Source of the DNA: Calliopum simillimum
Taxonomy: Eukaryota > Arthropoda > Insecta > Diptera > Lauxaniidae
Direction: 5' to 3'
Assembly: GCA_951812925.1 (NCBI GenBank)
Contig: OX638372.1
Span: forward strand, 49,193,722 to 49,257,721
Length of the DNA stretch: 64,000 nt
Numbering within the stretch: position 1 is the first letter of the stretch; each line of letters begins with the position of its first letter. The translations under genes were made by a program, and so were the position numbers. This document shows positions 23,996 through 36,150 of this stretch, in pieces. Under the pieces are notes generated by a model. It was not told the DNA's origin, did not search any database, and was given only the letters and a program-made list of their open reading frames with translations.

Positions 23996-26305
23996 GTATT
24001 AACTCTTTGACGACCAAGTTGACAAATGTATCACAATCTAAAAAACAAGAACTTTTACATATGTATGTAATTAAAAATACAATACAAAATAATAAAAAAC
24101 AAAATAAACTTAAATCTAGAGAGTGGTTTAAAATGTTTGGGAAAAAGTACATAAATCCCAACGTCCATAAGGACAAATCTGTCCAAGAAAATAGCAAAAA
24201 AAATAATATAAATTTTTTTTTTGGACCGCGATAGACCATTCATAATAGTAAAATGATTTTATAACCACCCATTTCCATATAGTCCTGAAAAGGGTAGGGA
24301 AGTTTTGTTTTAAGTGGGCGTGGCATCGCCCCTAAACGGAAGATGTGTGAAATTAACGATTTACTGTTTAATTTTTACCGTGAAATGTGATTCGAGTCAT
24401 ATCAAAATCAATAATTGAGAGTTTGTTTGTTTAAGTTAACCGCTATGTGGTGGTATCTTTAAAGCCGCGCGTCCGAAAGAAATCCCATTATCATTGCTTG
24501 ATCATGCATTTTACGTGTTTTAATGCATTTTAAAGTTCTGCACATACCAACGAAAAAAAAAAAAATCACCCTTTATAAGCACAAAAAGAAAAAAAGAAAA
24601 AAATTTTTTGTCAATGCAAATTGCATCATTAAAGCATTTAGTGTTGCCATCTGCTGTGCCAAATGCTGCACATACAGTCACAGAATTACCATGCACATTT
24701 CAACAACTGAATTTAAGGATTTTTTCCGTCGTTTCGACTTCTTTTTTTTGGCAAGAAAAGTGTTTCCTTCGTTGCATAGCTGAAGCAGAAAACGGGAAGT
24801 ACAGAATCGTCTGCGGTTTGCATATTTAACCCTGAATGAATGAAAAATGCCAGAGACTGTAGAGTTCGAGGTTAGGCGAGACGAGACTTTAAAATATCTA
24901 ATGACATTTCTATGTGTGTAAGTGGAATTTGTTCTACTCCTTTCTTTTCGCTTTTTTCCCTCTCTTTCATTCTCTGTTAATATCATAACATCAAATCGTG
25001 TGTGGAAAGCCAAAATTTGATGAGCTCTTGAATGCTGCTTGTGCAAGTTTTTCCTAGAAAAGTTTTATATTTAACAAGCATTGCACATAAATGTCATAAT
25101 GCAATTTATTTTTTCTTCTTCCATATTTTGCGAATTATCAAAATAAAATGGAAATGGAATTAAGTGCGTCCTTTTACTTTCATATATGTATTTTTTTTTT
25201 TTTTAAATAAATGTAAATACAATATTTATTTTAAATTCAGAAATTTAACTTTCGAACACATTTTGCTTAGAAAAGTTTATGACATGTTGTTAAATGCAGA
25301 ATCAGCGAAAAGTTTTGGGATAGTATGAGGATGTATTTAGATTATTCTCTTCTAATTTCAACTTCATTTGGAATGCTTCAAGTAGTACAAAACTGGATTT
25401 AATGCGCTGTTAACATTTCATTGCTTCGTGTTATATGGGACGTATGAGTGACTTTTTGTTAATATTTTTCGGCTAAAAAATGCCTATATTTAACATTTAT
25501 TATATTCGTTCTTAACAGAAACGTATATTTTTTGACAAAAAATCATCATTGTTTTTGTGTTTAATAATCGATTTTTACTGAAAAAACATTTATTTTTTTC
25601 CAGGGAAAAATTTAATATTTAAGTTTTGAGTTGGATCACGAACTAGTCCAGTAAAACGATAAGTACCCAGAGCCCGTGCGACCACTCAAAAAAAAAAAAA
25701 AAAATAGATTAAAAAACTAAAAAATTAAAAAAAAAAATTTAAATTTACTTAAAATCCTGCCATTATTGTTTGTTTATTTATGCTCGTTTATCATACTGCC
25801 ATTAATTTTTTTTTATAAAAATACGGCTAAAAACAAAAACTTTTTCCATACAATTTTTTTTCCAACTCACGTTGCTTTATATGATATGGTCTGTTGTTTT
25901 TGTTTCGCTTCACCTATCTATTGAATTTCATAAAATTTTTTCTTTTCAATGTCCAGCTGTTGTTTTTACGTTATTCTGTTAGGTCAATACATCACTCTTC
26001 ATTGTATTGTATTTTATACTTTTGTTTTTGTTTTCAGTTTACCTTTTTGTTCCTTTCGCATACACACATACGTATATATCTTTTTCACTTTTCCATAGCA
26101 TACATTTAAGATTTACGACCGTATTGTTTTTGTTTTCATTTTCTGTTTTCCGAAGCATCGCCGCACTTTTTAAAGAGAGCAATGTGAACAACAACAACAA
26201 CTCCAAAGACAATTGCAAAAGTGATAAATTTCACTTTAGGTGAAAATTTGAATTAAAATATTCTCCTTTATCCTTACTTCCTTAGTTTGTTTGTTCGTAT
26301 TTTTA
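23996..26305. other. No recognisable gene
   Basis: AT-rich DNA with an isolated agtgggcgtggc phrase at 24305-24317 and long A tracts near 25680-25740. The frames at 24007-24234, 24055-24243 and 23973-24239 overlap on both strands and have low-complexity composition, so I do not treat them as genes. Confidence 0.45.
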
Positions 26306-26460
26306 TACCCTACAGCCAGGGTTCGTTCACTTGGTCCTTAGATTTGTAACGCAGAGAAGTAGGCGTGACAGGTAAGGAAAATCGTACACTGATTTGCTTG
26401 GTAAGCGTCTACTCTTAAGTAGATTTTGTTATGTCTTAACTTAAGTAAAGTTAAATAAAG
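26306..26460 (+). mobile_element. 5' fragment of the ATACCCTACAC-end repeat (family A)
   Basis: Starts with tataccctacagccagggtt and contains gtaacgcagagaagtaggcg, closely matching the first 150 bp of the complete copy at 50221. It runs through 'gcgtctactcttaagtagat' and then passes into the CTTAA array, so the rest of the element is missing or replaced by the array. Confidence 0.7.
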
Positions 26461-26857
26461 CTTAACTTAACTTAACTTAACTTAACTTAACTTAACTTAA
26501 CTTAACTTAACTTAACTTAACTTAACTTAACTTAACTTAACTTAACTTAACTTAACTTAACTTAACTTAACTTAACTTAACTTAACTTAACTTAACTTAA
26601 CTTAACTTAACTTAACTTAACTTAACTTAACTTAACTTAACTTAACTTAACTTAACTTAACTTAACTTAACTTAACTTAACTTAACTTAACTTAACTTAA
26701 CTTAACTTAACTTAACTTAACTTAACTTAACTTAACTTAACTTAACTTAACTTAACTTAACTTAACTTAACTTAACTTAACTTAACTTAACTTAACTTAA
26801 CTTAACTTAACTTAACTTAACTTAACTTAACTTAACTTAACTTAACTTAACTTAACT
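26461..26857. repeat. (CTTAA)n pentanucleotide array
   Basis: About 397 bp of essentially perfect 5-bp units, close to 79 copies, ending in cttga. A degenerate seed (gtcttaacttaagtaaagtt, near 26432) lies just upstream, suggesting growth from a local TTAACTTAAG sequence. The perfection of the array implies recent expansion. It is not the insect TTAGG telomere unit. Confidence 0.97.
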
Positions 26858-26860
26858 TGA

Positions 26861-26946
26861 AAATTAGGACTTTTCATACTAAGGATCATTGAAAGATAAA
26901 TGGATGCCAATGAAACCAAATGAGATTCATAGAATATAAGTAATAC
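26861..26946 (+). repeat. Partial 177-bp monomer
   Basis: cttttcatactaaggatc, gccaatgaaaccaaatgaga and tcatagaatataa match the monomers at 29166-29770. This isolated piece sits between the pentanucleotide array and the 1.5-kb palindrome, so the palindrome probably inserted into or next to a longer monomer array. Confidence 0.75.
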
Positions 26947-26947
26947 A

Positions 26948-28446
26948 GTTAGCGGAGTGCCTGGGGCTTTTAACCTAGGATTTCTACAAGACCGAATGAA
27001 TTTATATGGTTGGGATGAGATTTTGTTTTAAATGCCATGAAAAAACAAGTTTACCCAAAATTTTTTTGTGGTTTTGATTTGTGTATTAACTATAAAAAGT
27101 TAGTATAACACTACATTAAAAATAATTGTAACAATTTGCAAACCATTTTTTCTAAACTAATTTGAGGTCGCTGAACACAAAAAACGCAATTTTTTTTTCC
27201 TTCTAACCGTTCCCGAGTTATTCGGCCATTTTTATTTGCGAGATTATAGCATAATATACATCAATATATTTGTATAACGCCAAATCCGATCGATTTTATT
27301 TTACCACGATTACAAAGAATGACTAATGGCGTTTCTAATGGGTATACCAATGATTATGCTCCGAATAAAATTAACTGAGTTATAACACGAAAAACTTAGA
27401 TTTTTTAAAAAAATTTTTAAATTTTTCATACCAACGTCAAATGAAAAACTTAGTTTTTCGCATATATTTATTTAAAAAAAATTTTTTTAACAATTTTTTT
27501 CAATGGCACATTTAATTCCAAACATTTTAAGCTAACTTTGAGCAAAATCGAATGAAATCTCGTGAATATATTAAGGTTTTAGTGCAATGATGGCATATCG
27601 TTTTCTTTCAAAAATTTATATTTTTGATGCAATTGCAACCCGGTCCGAAATGTTCTTCCACAAAAAATGATGAGAGCTTCTTTAAAATGTTCAATGAGTG
27701 TAGAATGGCCGATGTAGAAGCTGAAAAATTGGATCTGTTGACTTAGGCTGAACATTTTGAAAATGCTCTGGACAACTTCTCATCATTCTTATTGCACCAA
27801 ATCCTTAATATCTTCAAGAAATCGCATTCGATTTTGCTCAAACTAGGCTTAAAATGTTTGGAATTAAATTTGTCATTGAATAAAATTTTTAAAAATTTTT
27901 TTTTTCATATAAATAAATGCGAAAAACTATGTTTTTCATTTGATATTGATATGAAAAATTTTTTAAAATTTTTAAAAAATCTGAGTTTTTCCTGCCATAA
28001 CTCAGTTAATTTTATTCGGAGCATTATCATTGGTATACCCGTTAGAAACGCCATTAGTCATTTTTTGTAATCGTTGTAAAATAAAATCGATCGGACTTGG
28101 CGTTATACAAACATATTGATGTATATGATGCTATAACCTCGAAAATATAAATGTCCGAATAACTCGGGAACGGTCCAAAGAAATAAAAATAAGTGGATTT
28201 TTCGAGTTCAGCGACTCTAAATTAGTTTAGAAAAAATAGTTTGCAAAATGTTACATCTATTTTGGATTTAGTGTTGTATTAACTTTTTATAGTTATGCTT
28301 AAATAAAGAAAAAATCAACTGCACAAAAAAATGTTTGGGTAAACTTTTCTTTTTATGGTATAAAAAACAAAATCCCACCTCAACTATATAAATTCTTTCA
28401 CTCTAATAAATATCCTAGGTTAAAAGTCTCAGGCACTCCACTAATC
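26948..28446. repeat. 1.5-kb palindrome with arms of about 650 bp
   Basis: Left tip gttagcggagtgcctgggg pairs with right tip tcaggcactccactaat. Internal landmarks pair in order: cttttaacctaggat with atcctaggttaaaag, gtttacccaaaattttt with aaatgtttgggtaaact, ccgttcccgagttattcgg with ccgaataactcgggaacgg, and gctccgaataaaattaactg with the inverse near 28000. The unpaired spacer is about 27600-27785. The frame at 27792-28070 is only a by-product of the arm. No TIR or target duplication matches a known class. Confidence 0.88.
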
Positions 28447-29165
28447 TTAAAACACATTTAAAATTACTATTTTTATCTCTGTAACGGGTACTTCTAGAGA
28501 AAAATTCTAGTAAATTTCTTCGTAATTGAAGTTGTTTTCAACACCGACTACGGTGTTTTGTCCAAAAAGGCCTACTGCCTTTAACTTTTCATAAAACTAT
28601 GTTCATTTTCAAATCGTGATATCTCATGAACGGTAAGTCGGACGGAAAAAGTGTTGGTAAAGACATTCATAGAGAATAATATGTTCTGCAAAATCCAAGA
28701 AAAAAATTTTTTCGGCGGCATATCGTTTCGGAATATTTTGCAAAAACAGTTTTTTTCTAAATTTTATGTTTGTTAAAAGATATCTCCTAAACTTTAAGTC
28801 GTACAAAAATAAAAACCAAATGTTGTTTGTAGGACAAACAATTCCCTATAAGCTGGTATTTTTGTTTTATTGCTGCGACGCTCCGTTCATGTATTATCAC
28901 AATTTAAAGGGAAAAATCAGTTTAAAAAACTTTGAAAAACTTTCCAGGTAAATCTACCAAATGACTGCACTACAAAAAAGATCACAACTTTTTAATAGGT
29001 AAACTTTTTTATTTATATTTTAAGCTAAGCATTCCACTTTTAATAATTAAATTTCATGCGGTCTTGTAGAAGTCTTACGTATACAGTGTTTTTAACTCCC
29101 TGGAAGCTCTTGTAAGTGTTTAAAACAATGTATGTATATTAATATAGTGCAGTTTCTTTTTAAGG
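28447..29165. other. No recognisable gene
   Basis: AT-rich sequence between the palindrome and the 177-bp monomers. Phrases such as 'gatatctcatgaacggtaag' and 'agatatctcctaaactttaa' recur in slightly different form, suggesting old degenerate repeats. Confidence 0.4.
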
Positions 29166-29770
29166 AGTTTTCATACTAAGAACCTAATATGGCGAGTTGG
29201 TCACCTGGCCATGGACCATTGGAACATTAATGAATCCCAATGAAACCAAATACAATCTATAGAAAAAAAACGCTTGAAAGAATATATCAGTTTGGTGTAG
29301 TTTCTTTTTTCTAAAGCCAGAATTTTATCCTCAAAAATAAAGACTTTTCATACTTAGAACCCAATATGACGAATTAGTCACCTGGCCATTGACCACTGAA
29401 ATATGCTTGGATTCCAAAGAAACCAAATGGAATCCATAAAATATAAAACAATGTTTTAAGCGCTGTATCAGTTTAGTGTAGTTTCTGTTTCCTACCCCGT
29501 AATTTTGTCCTTAAAAATAAGGGCTCTTCGTACTAAGGACCCAATATGGCCTCTTGGTCACCTAGTAATGGACCACTGGAACACGAATGGATTCCAATGA
29601 AGCCAAATGGGATCCATAGAACATAAAATAGTGTATGAAACAATTATATCGGTAAAGTGTAGATTCTTCTTCCTAAAAACAGAATTACATCTTTGAAAAT
29701 ATACTACTGACCCAATGCGGTCACTTGGTTGCTCGGTCATTGGCCAATGGAATATGAATGTGCGTTAATT
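29166..29770 (+). repeat. 177-bp tandem repeat, about 3.4 copies
   Basis: Monomers start near 29166, 29344, 29521 and 29698 (last one partial). Each contains a 'catactaagaacc(c/t)aatatg' block, ttggtcacctggccat, ccaatgaaaccaaat and a 'gtgtagtttct' block. Divergence between monomers is moderate. This could be part of a larger satellite family; a further piece lies at 26861. Confidence 0.85.
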
Positions 29771-30036
29771 GAACTGTGTAGGTTCACATATAATTGAAAA
29801 TTAACAATATTTTTAAATAAACTTGCAAAAAAGTCACAAAAACCAGTTTTGTTCCGAATTGGGTATATGTATTGGCCCAAGGGGTAGAAAACTACCTAAA
29901 CCGTAACTCGAGAACTGTTTGAGATATCCAAAAAATTCGAACAAATTTTTCTTAATAAGGCCCAAATTAGGTTGTGTTTTAAAATTCACAAAAAAATTTT
30001 TACGGGTCGATATGGGTAAAACTAACCTCCTAAACT

Positions 30037-31145
30037 AAACTCAACTCAACTCACCCTGAACTGAATCTAAACTGAACCTGAACTGAACCTGAACTGAACC
30101 TGAACTCAACCTGAACTGAACCTGAACTGAACCTGAACTGAACCTGGACTGAACTGAACCTGAACTGAACCTGAACTGAACCTGAACTGAACCTGAACTG
30201 AACCTGAACTGAACCTGAACTGAACCTAAACTGAACCTGAACTGAACCTGAACTGAACCTGAACTGAACCTGGACTGAACTGAACCTGAACTGAACCTGA
30301 ACTGAACCTGAACTGAACCTGAACTGAACCTGAACTGAACCTGAACTGAACCTGAACTGAACCTAAACTGAACCTGAACTGAACCTGAACTGAACCTGAA
30401 CTGAACCTGAACTGAACCTGAACTGAACCTGAACTGAACCTGAACTGAACCTGAACTGAACCTGAACTGAACCTGAACTGAACCTGAACTCAACCTGAAC
30501 TGAACCTGAACTGAACCTGAACTGAACCTGGACTGAACTGAACCTGAACTGAACCTGAACTGAACCTGAACTGAACCTGAACTGAACCTGAACTGAACCT
30601 GAACTGAACCTGAACTGAACCTGAACTGAACCTAAACTGAACCTGAACTGAACCTGAACTGAACCTGAACTGAACCTGAACTGAACCTGAACTGAACCTG
30701 AACTGAACCTGAACTGAACCTGAACTGAACCTGAACTCAACCTGAACTGAACCTGAACTGAACCTGAACTGAACCTGGACTGAACTGAACCTGAACTGAA
30801 CCTGAACTGAACCTGAACTGAACCTGAACTGAACCTGAACTGAACCTGAACTGAACCTGAACTGAACCTGAACTGAACCTAAACTGAACCTGAACTGAAC
30901 CTGAACTGAACCTGAACTGAACCTGAACTGAACCTGAACTGAACCTGAACTGAACCTGAACTGAACCTGAACTGAACCTGAACTGAACCTGAACTGAACC
31001 TGAACTGAACCTGAACTGAACCTGAACTGAACCTGAACTGAACCTGAACTGAACCTGAACTGAACCTGAACTGAACCTGAACTGAACCTGAACTGAACCT
31101 GAACTGAAGCTGAACTGATGCCGAACTGAATCTGAACTGAACGTG
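30037..31145. repeat. 11-bp satellite array with a 247-bp higher-order repeat
   Basis: The unit is cctgaactgaa, repeated about 100 times. Variant units act as markers: cctgaactcaa at 30099, 30483 and 30730; cctgg plus a 5-bp extension (16-bp unit) at 30143, 30269, 30527 and 30774; cctaaactgaa at 30225, 30362, 30631 and 30878. From 30483 all three markers recur exactly 247 bp later (21 x 11 + 16), showing block duplication. Reverse-strand frames of up to 150 residues repeat SSGSVQVQFRF because 33 bp equals three units. They are not genes. Confidence 0.96.
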
Positions 31146-33355
31146 CCCAAGCTTCCGATCAACATACACTAGCCAATTAATTCCAACCCATTTCTTGTCA
31201 GTATATAAGAGCTAAGCTGACACAAGATGACAGTTATATGGGACAGAGTTCAGACATTTGATAGCAGCCTGATCCTCTAACCAACCAAATTTCGCACAGT
31301 TACTTGAAGTGATTTTTGTAATTTGCAGATGAAATTTTGCCATTTGACCCTTCCCATGCTACAGAAAGCGACAGAATGATTGATATAGTCACACAGCCTT
31401 TAAGACTTTCACACAAAGTTTTCCTACTAAAACGGTGTAGGGTATTGAATTTATTTTTCAAGCTCAAAAATTACACCCTCAATACTTTTATTTTTGCTTT
31501 TGTTTTTTTCGCTTTTTTAATTTTTTGTACTTTTTCATTGATTTTATTATTTCTCATTTACTTCCTGCCGATCCTTGAAATTTTTAATTCTAAATTTTCC
31601 TTTATTTTTCATTTATAACAACTGTATTTTTTCCGCTTTTCTCCTCTTTAAGGCAAATACGTGTCTAAAAACATTTTTTCTAAAACTGACACTGTAATTG
31701 CAAAAAATTTGATTAAAATTAAAATTGCAAAAAAAGAAAAAAAAAAAAAAAAAAATTTAATCGAATCGTGTCTCGAAACAAAATGAACTAAGGGAAAAAT
31801 TAAAAAAAAAAAAACGCAGCAAGTTAAGTGCCGGCGCTAATGAAATTGAAGCATCGCAACGGAAGTGGAATCCATTAGCAAATAAATGCAGCATGACTCT
31901 TCGTTCTTGCAATGACTTTTTTTCAATGTTTCTTTCCCACTTTTTGTTCTCATTTTTCTCATTTCTGTTTTCATTACATTCCTTTGACCTTTTTGCTGTG
32001 GCCACACCACATAACAGTTTTGGTGCTTCATTTATTAGTGGTGGTGAATTAATTATTGCGCATACGACTTGTAAATTGCGCCCTTATGAAAGCTTTCAAG
32101 CATCACAATAGGAATCGCCCAAAAGGAAAATGAATGGCGTTGGTTTTAATTTATGTGAATTTGATTAAATTTAATGACTTTTTGCTAATGCATAGATAAA
32201 GTAAATTTTTGGTGTAAATACGATTTAAGGATATATGCATGTATTACCATAAAATTATAGATTGGAATGATAGAATCAGAATACTCCCAACCACCCGAAA
32301 TATAGCGTTGTTTTTGAATAAGAAATTATGGCAGAAAATAGCAATATGAAATTAATAAGATTCAGTACTTTACAAGATTCTGATGACCTCATCCCGTGTA
32401 CCTGTTTCTCTGTCAGCTCTAATCTAAATACGGCAAAATGTGGCAGGTTTTTCAAGAACTTCAGTAAAATTCATCATCAAGAAAAAGTCATCAATTAAAA
32501 GTTAAATCAGAAGTATTAGATTTTCTCTCAATTAGTTTCGTTTAAAATAAAATCTTCTTCAACTATTCAGCATTTGCTATCACATTTCTTTTCCATATTT
32601 ATTTTAATTTATTTTTTTATTGCTTTAGTTAATTCAAATACCTTCAGCACCATTTTCAATCTTAGTAATACAATCTTTTGCTATGACTTTCTTTTCGCGA
32701 CTTTCCCATTTTTTGTACATGTTTCTCCAACGACATTCTCCAGATAATTTTATCTTTGTGAATTGAACTTTAGTATAAGCCAGTGTTTGAGGTGGATGGT
32801 GTGTGGCTATCGGACCCTAAGCATGTGTCTTTAGTCATTGCTGGCAAACCCCTGCAATTTGTTCATTAGTTGGTCGGTAACAAGCAACTCCACTAGTGAC
32901 CATACATATCCGATGTCTACTCTGAAGCGTTTTATGCGTAAGAGTGGAATTATTTAGCAAGAGCTTTTCTCTTTTTCCTTTACTTTCTCTCTTTTTTAAT
33001 ATTCAATGCACAAGATTACACTTTTTTTTTTTTAACTTTATCGGATAATCCTATTATGAATCTTTTCACTTTAACTGAACAAATTTTAATGAAAATATTT
33101 CAAATGCTATTCACGTTCTCAAGTTATTTCCTATAAAATTGTACATATATTATTTTTAAATCAGCACTTAAATGTACAACACTTAACATTTAGCAACTTA
33201 ATAAATGTGTGCAATTGTTGAGTGTAATGTAAAATTTTCAATTTGAACTTTATTTAGGAACATATATGCATAAAGGGTGGGCAGAGCTCTTGAAGATTGC
33301 TTTCATTCCGATTTCGAAGTGAATCGGATTTCAAACATGTCTGATTTAGAGTATT
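31146..33355. other. No recognisable gene
   Basis: AT-rich DNA with long A tracts at about 31732-31756 and 31800-31815. A single gtgtagggtat near 31436 resembles the family A terminus and may be a tiny remnant. No reading frame with recognisable protein content. Confidence 0.4.
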
Positions 33356-33359
33356 TTTT

Positions 33360-33478
33360 TAACGCATAAAAGCCTCTAAAACCTCGTAGACTCGTAAAGC
33401 TGTCAAAGTTCGTATTGATTTTGACAACTAAGTATTATGAGCTTACGAGGTTCTCGAGGCTTTCACACGTTTTCAGGA
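33360..33478. repeat. Imperfect hairpin of about 115 bp
   Basis: aaaagcctctaaaacctcgta (33368-33388 region) pairs with tacgaggttctcgaggcttt (33442-33465), and flanking aacg/cgtt bases extend the stem. The inner part ctgtcaaa/ttttgaca also pairs. It may be a small MITE end pair or a structured RNA segment; context gives no clue. Confidence 0.55.
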
Positions 33479-33779
33479 ACACACTCATTATTGCAAGGAA
33501 AAATTGTAAAAATTTTTATAAATAATTGCTATTTGGTGGCCACAAAATTTGAAAGAAATAACGAAAACTTATGTCTACATATGTGGACATTAATCCCAAG
33601 GCGAATCGTATGAATGAGATTATCTCTTATAACGAGGTGTAAAGTTTGCACTACCTAAAGAAGTAGAGTTGAGCTTATCAGAGTAGCAGCGGCCTAATCT
33701 TTACTACGTTAAAAACTTGTGCTTAAGTCAAAGCAGATTATGTGCGTTTGATTTTTTGGCGTAGTAATGTTTAGGCCAC

Positions 33780-34990
33780 TGTCTCTCTGATAGCCTCACA
33801 GTGACATGGTATATTTTCCGCCGTTTCCTTTTCTTCGTTACAGAATATACAGAATTCATCCTGGATTAATCCCATGATAGAGAGATAATTCCTAAATGGA
33901 CATTTTCTCTGGCAGTGTTCCGTAACAGTCCTCTACACTTCCTGTCCGGCATAAGTAACTGTTTTGTTTTGTGTTTGGAAACTCTTGGCATAAATGATTT
34001 AGATTTTTTCTTGTACAGGGTATCGTAATAGCCTTCTTTTCTGACCAGCCAAGTTTTTAAGTTAAGACTCCATTCCACTTTGCCCAGGTACCAAAATGAA
34101 CTGAACCCTATTTCGTGATGCAAATTATACTAGTAGTAGTTTCAAGCTAACATCAATTTAATATTGAAGGAGTTTAAGGGTAAAAGTGCTGCTTGGCTAT
34201 CAGATAGACTATAGATGTTCATTCCACAAAGTAGACTTCTTTCATATTCTCTTAGGCAAATCACGATTGCATTCCGCCTGAAACTCTGAGTTTTCTTGGC
34301 AGTCTGACCATGTATACACCAGTGCCAACTTCTTCATTCGTTTTGGACTCACCTGTGTAGCATAGATGTTAATCACCAATGAATTGAGATCATTCCTTTT
34401 CCCAGGCACTTCTGCTACGGATGTAACTAAGAAGTTTTGCAAAAAACTGTATTTGGGTATGCAATAACTACTGATAGCGATAGCAAGATTGCTGTTGGCG
34501 TTTAGCTCCTTCCTCAGAGTGGAATGTTTAATAGTTTGAGGCTCGCTTCAAATTTTGCTACAAATCTCAGCGCTTCTTTTCTTATCGCCAGATGTAAAGG
34601 TGGTAAATTAAGCGCTATTTCGAATACAGCAGTTGGAATGGTTTTGATAGCTCCAGTAACTGAAATGTGTTCAGAGGCTGAGTCCCCAGTTTTGCCTACG
34701 AGACTTCTACTAAACTACAGCGCTGCTTTTGTCTTCCGTATTGGATTTTCTAGATAAAGGCTGCAGGTGAGCTTTTCATCAAAAATTAAACCAAGCTATT
34801 TGATCTGGTTGAAAAATGTTATAACTACCCCATTACGATTAGGTTTCCGGATGATCTGTTTTTTCATAGATATTTTTATGGAATATAAATATATCGACTA
34901 CTAAGTTAAGTGCCTTTTGTAGACTGGGTAAGATTGTGCCTTCATATTTACGTCGAATAAGGATTGCAAAATAACAAATTTTTAAAATAA
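33780..34990 (-). pseudogene. Non-LTR retrotransposon ORF2 relic (RT tail, RNase H, Cys/His end), I/R1-like
   Basis: Read from 34990 downwards on the reverse strand: LPSLQKALNLVVDIF (region after the RT catalytic site), LGLIFDEKLTCSLYL, VTGAIKTIPTAVFEIALNLP (typical post-RT linker), an RNase H remnant with LREYERSLLCGMNIYSLSDS, and then a terminal Cys/His motif FCIFCNEEKETAENIPCHC. Order and spacing fit ORF2 of RNase-H-bearing non-LTR elements of the I/R1 group. Numerous stops and frameshifts make it dead. The endonuclease and RT core are not present here. Confidence 0.75.
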
Positions 34991-36150
34991 TGTGACATTT
35001 TTCAGAAAGAAAATCAACAGCTAGCCCACCCTTTATATGTATATTCAGAGTAATTATTGAAAACAAACAAACGATGAAAATATGAATAAAATTTTAAAAT
35101 AAAATCTATAATATTCTGTTGTTACAGAAGTGAATTACGCATTTGTAACACATATGCAATTTTAATAAATTCAACTCAATGAATTTTTCAATTCCATGAA
35201 ATAAAATTGAAATCATTGAAATATTTGTATTTATTTGTTTTATAAAATTTGTCTTGTGTTTTCCACATATGTTTGTATGGTGTAACCTCCTGCATATGCT
35301 ACACCTATGTACCTCTTTCTAACAACATTTTAATTATTTTTAAACAAAATGAATAAAAACAACAAAAACAAAAAACAACATAAATCACATAAAACTGTTG
35401 AAAAACAAATTTTCATTTGGAACAGTGAGGAATAATTCAATTTGATTTTAACATTGAGGAGGTGAAAAATATACATTTTATTTTATAAATTAATGTATTT
35501 GTTTTTAGCATTTTGTTATTGTTGTTGTTTTTCCGTTGTGGCAGCAACATGTTGCGGTCTATTTACCTTGACGCTTGTTGAAATTATAAATGATCTATTT
35601 AATCAGTTTAATGTTGTTGTGTCAAGAGGATATCGTTTTTGTGTTTTTCTATTTGATTGGATATTTCAGCAAATTTGTTTTAAATTAAAATAACATTAAA
35701 TATATTTAGATTATTTTATAAAGAAAATATACAAAATTAAGTTTAACATGTGAAAACGCAACAATTTTCAGGTCGACCAGCACCGATCGCGTTGAAACAT
35801 TGACGTAGGCCAATTTAATCGATTTGATTGGACATGCATGATTTTATTAAGCTAGAATCTGTGAGTTTCGTTACAAAAAAGTTGGGAATTTCCACAAAAA
35901 AAAAAAAAAAATCAAACCGTGCTGGACTATTTTTTTCAAAAAATATTTTTTCCAATGGCAAAACTCTCGCTGAGTTTGGGAAAGCAAGCTTGCATTCTTT
36001 TTATGGTGTCCGTTTTTTTCACTTAACTTTATTTTTTCATTTTAATTTAATTCAAAAACCACATTCTTTAAACATCAAAAGTATGCAACATTTTTCTAGA
36101 TGTAAAGATTTAATTTTTAAAATGGTGTAAAAGGGGTCGATTTATTATAA
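34991..36150. other. No recognisable gene
   Basis: AT-rich, with an A tract at 35898-35911. Frames at 35493-35693 and 35828-36130 show no domain and are dominated by F, L, K and N codons as expected for random AT-rich DNA. Confidence 0.4.

Noticed and set aside
24007..24243. Overlapping plus and minus frames
   Set aside because: Mutually antisense, K/N-rich on one strand and F/L-rich on the other, as expected for random AT-rich DNA.
26461..26857. Telomere or CRISPR-like array
   Set aside because: The 5-bp unit CTTAA is not TTAGG, there are no spacers, and the organism is a eukaryote.
30041..31169. Long reverse-strand reading frames of 96-150 residues repeating SSGSVQVQFRF
   Set aside because: They come from an 11-bp satellite without stops in these frames. 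Three overlapping frames are equally open and there is no non-repeat domain.
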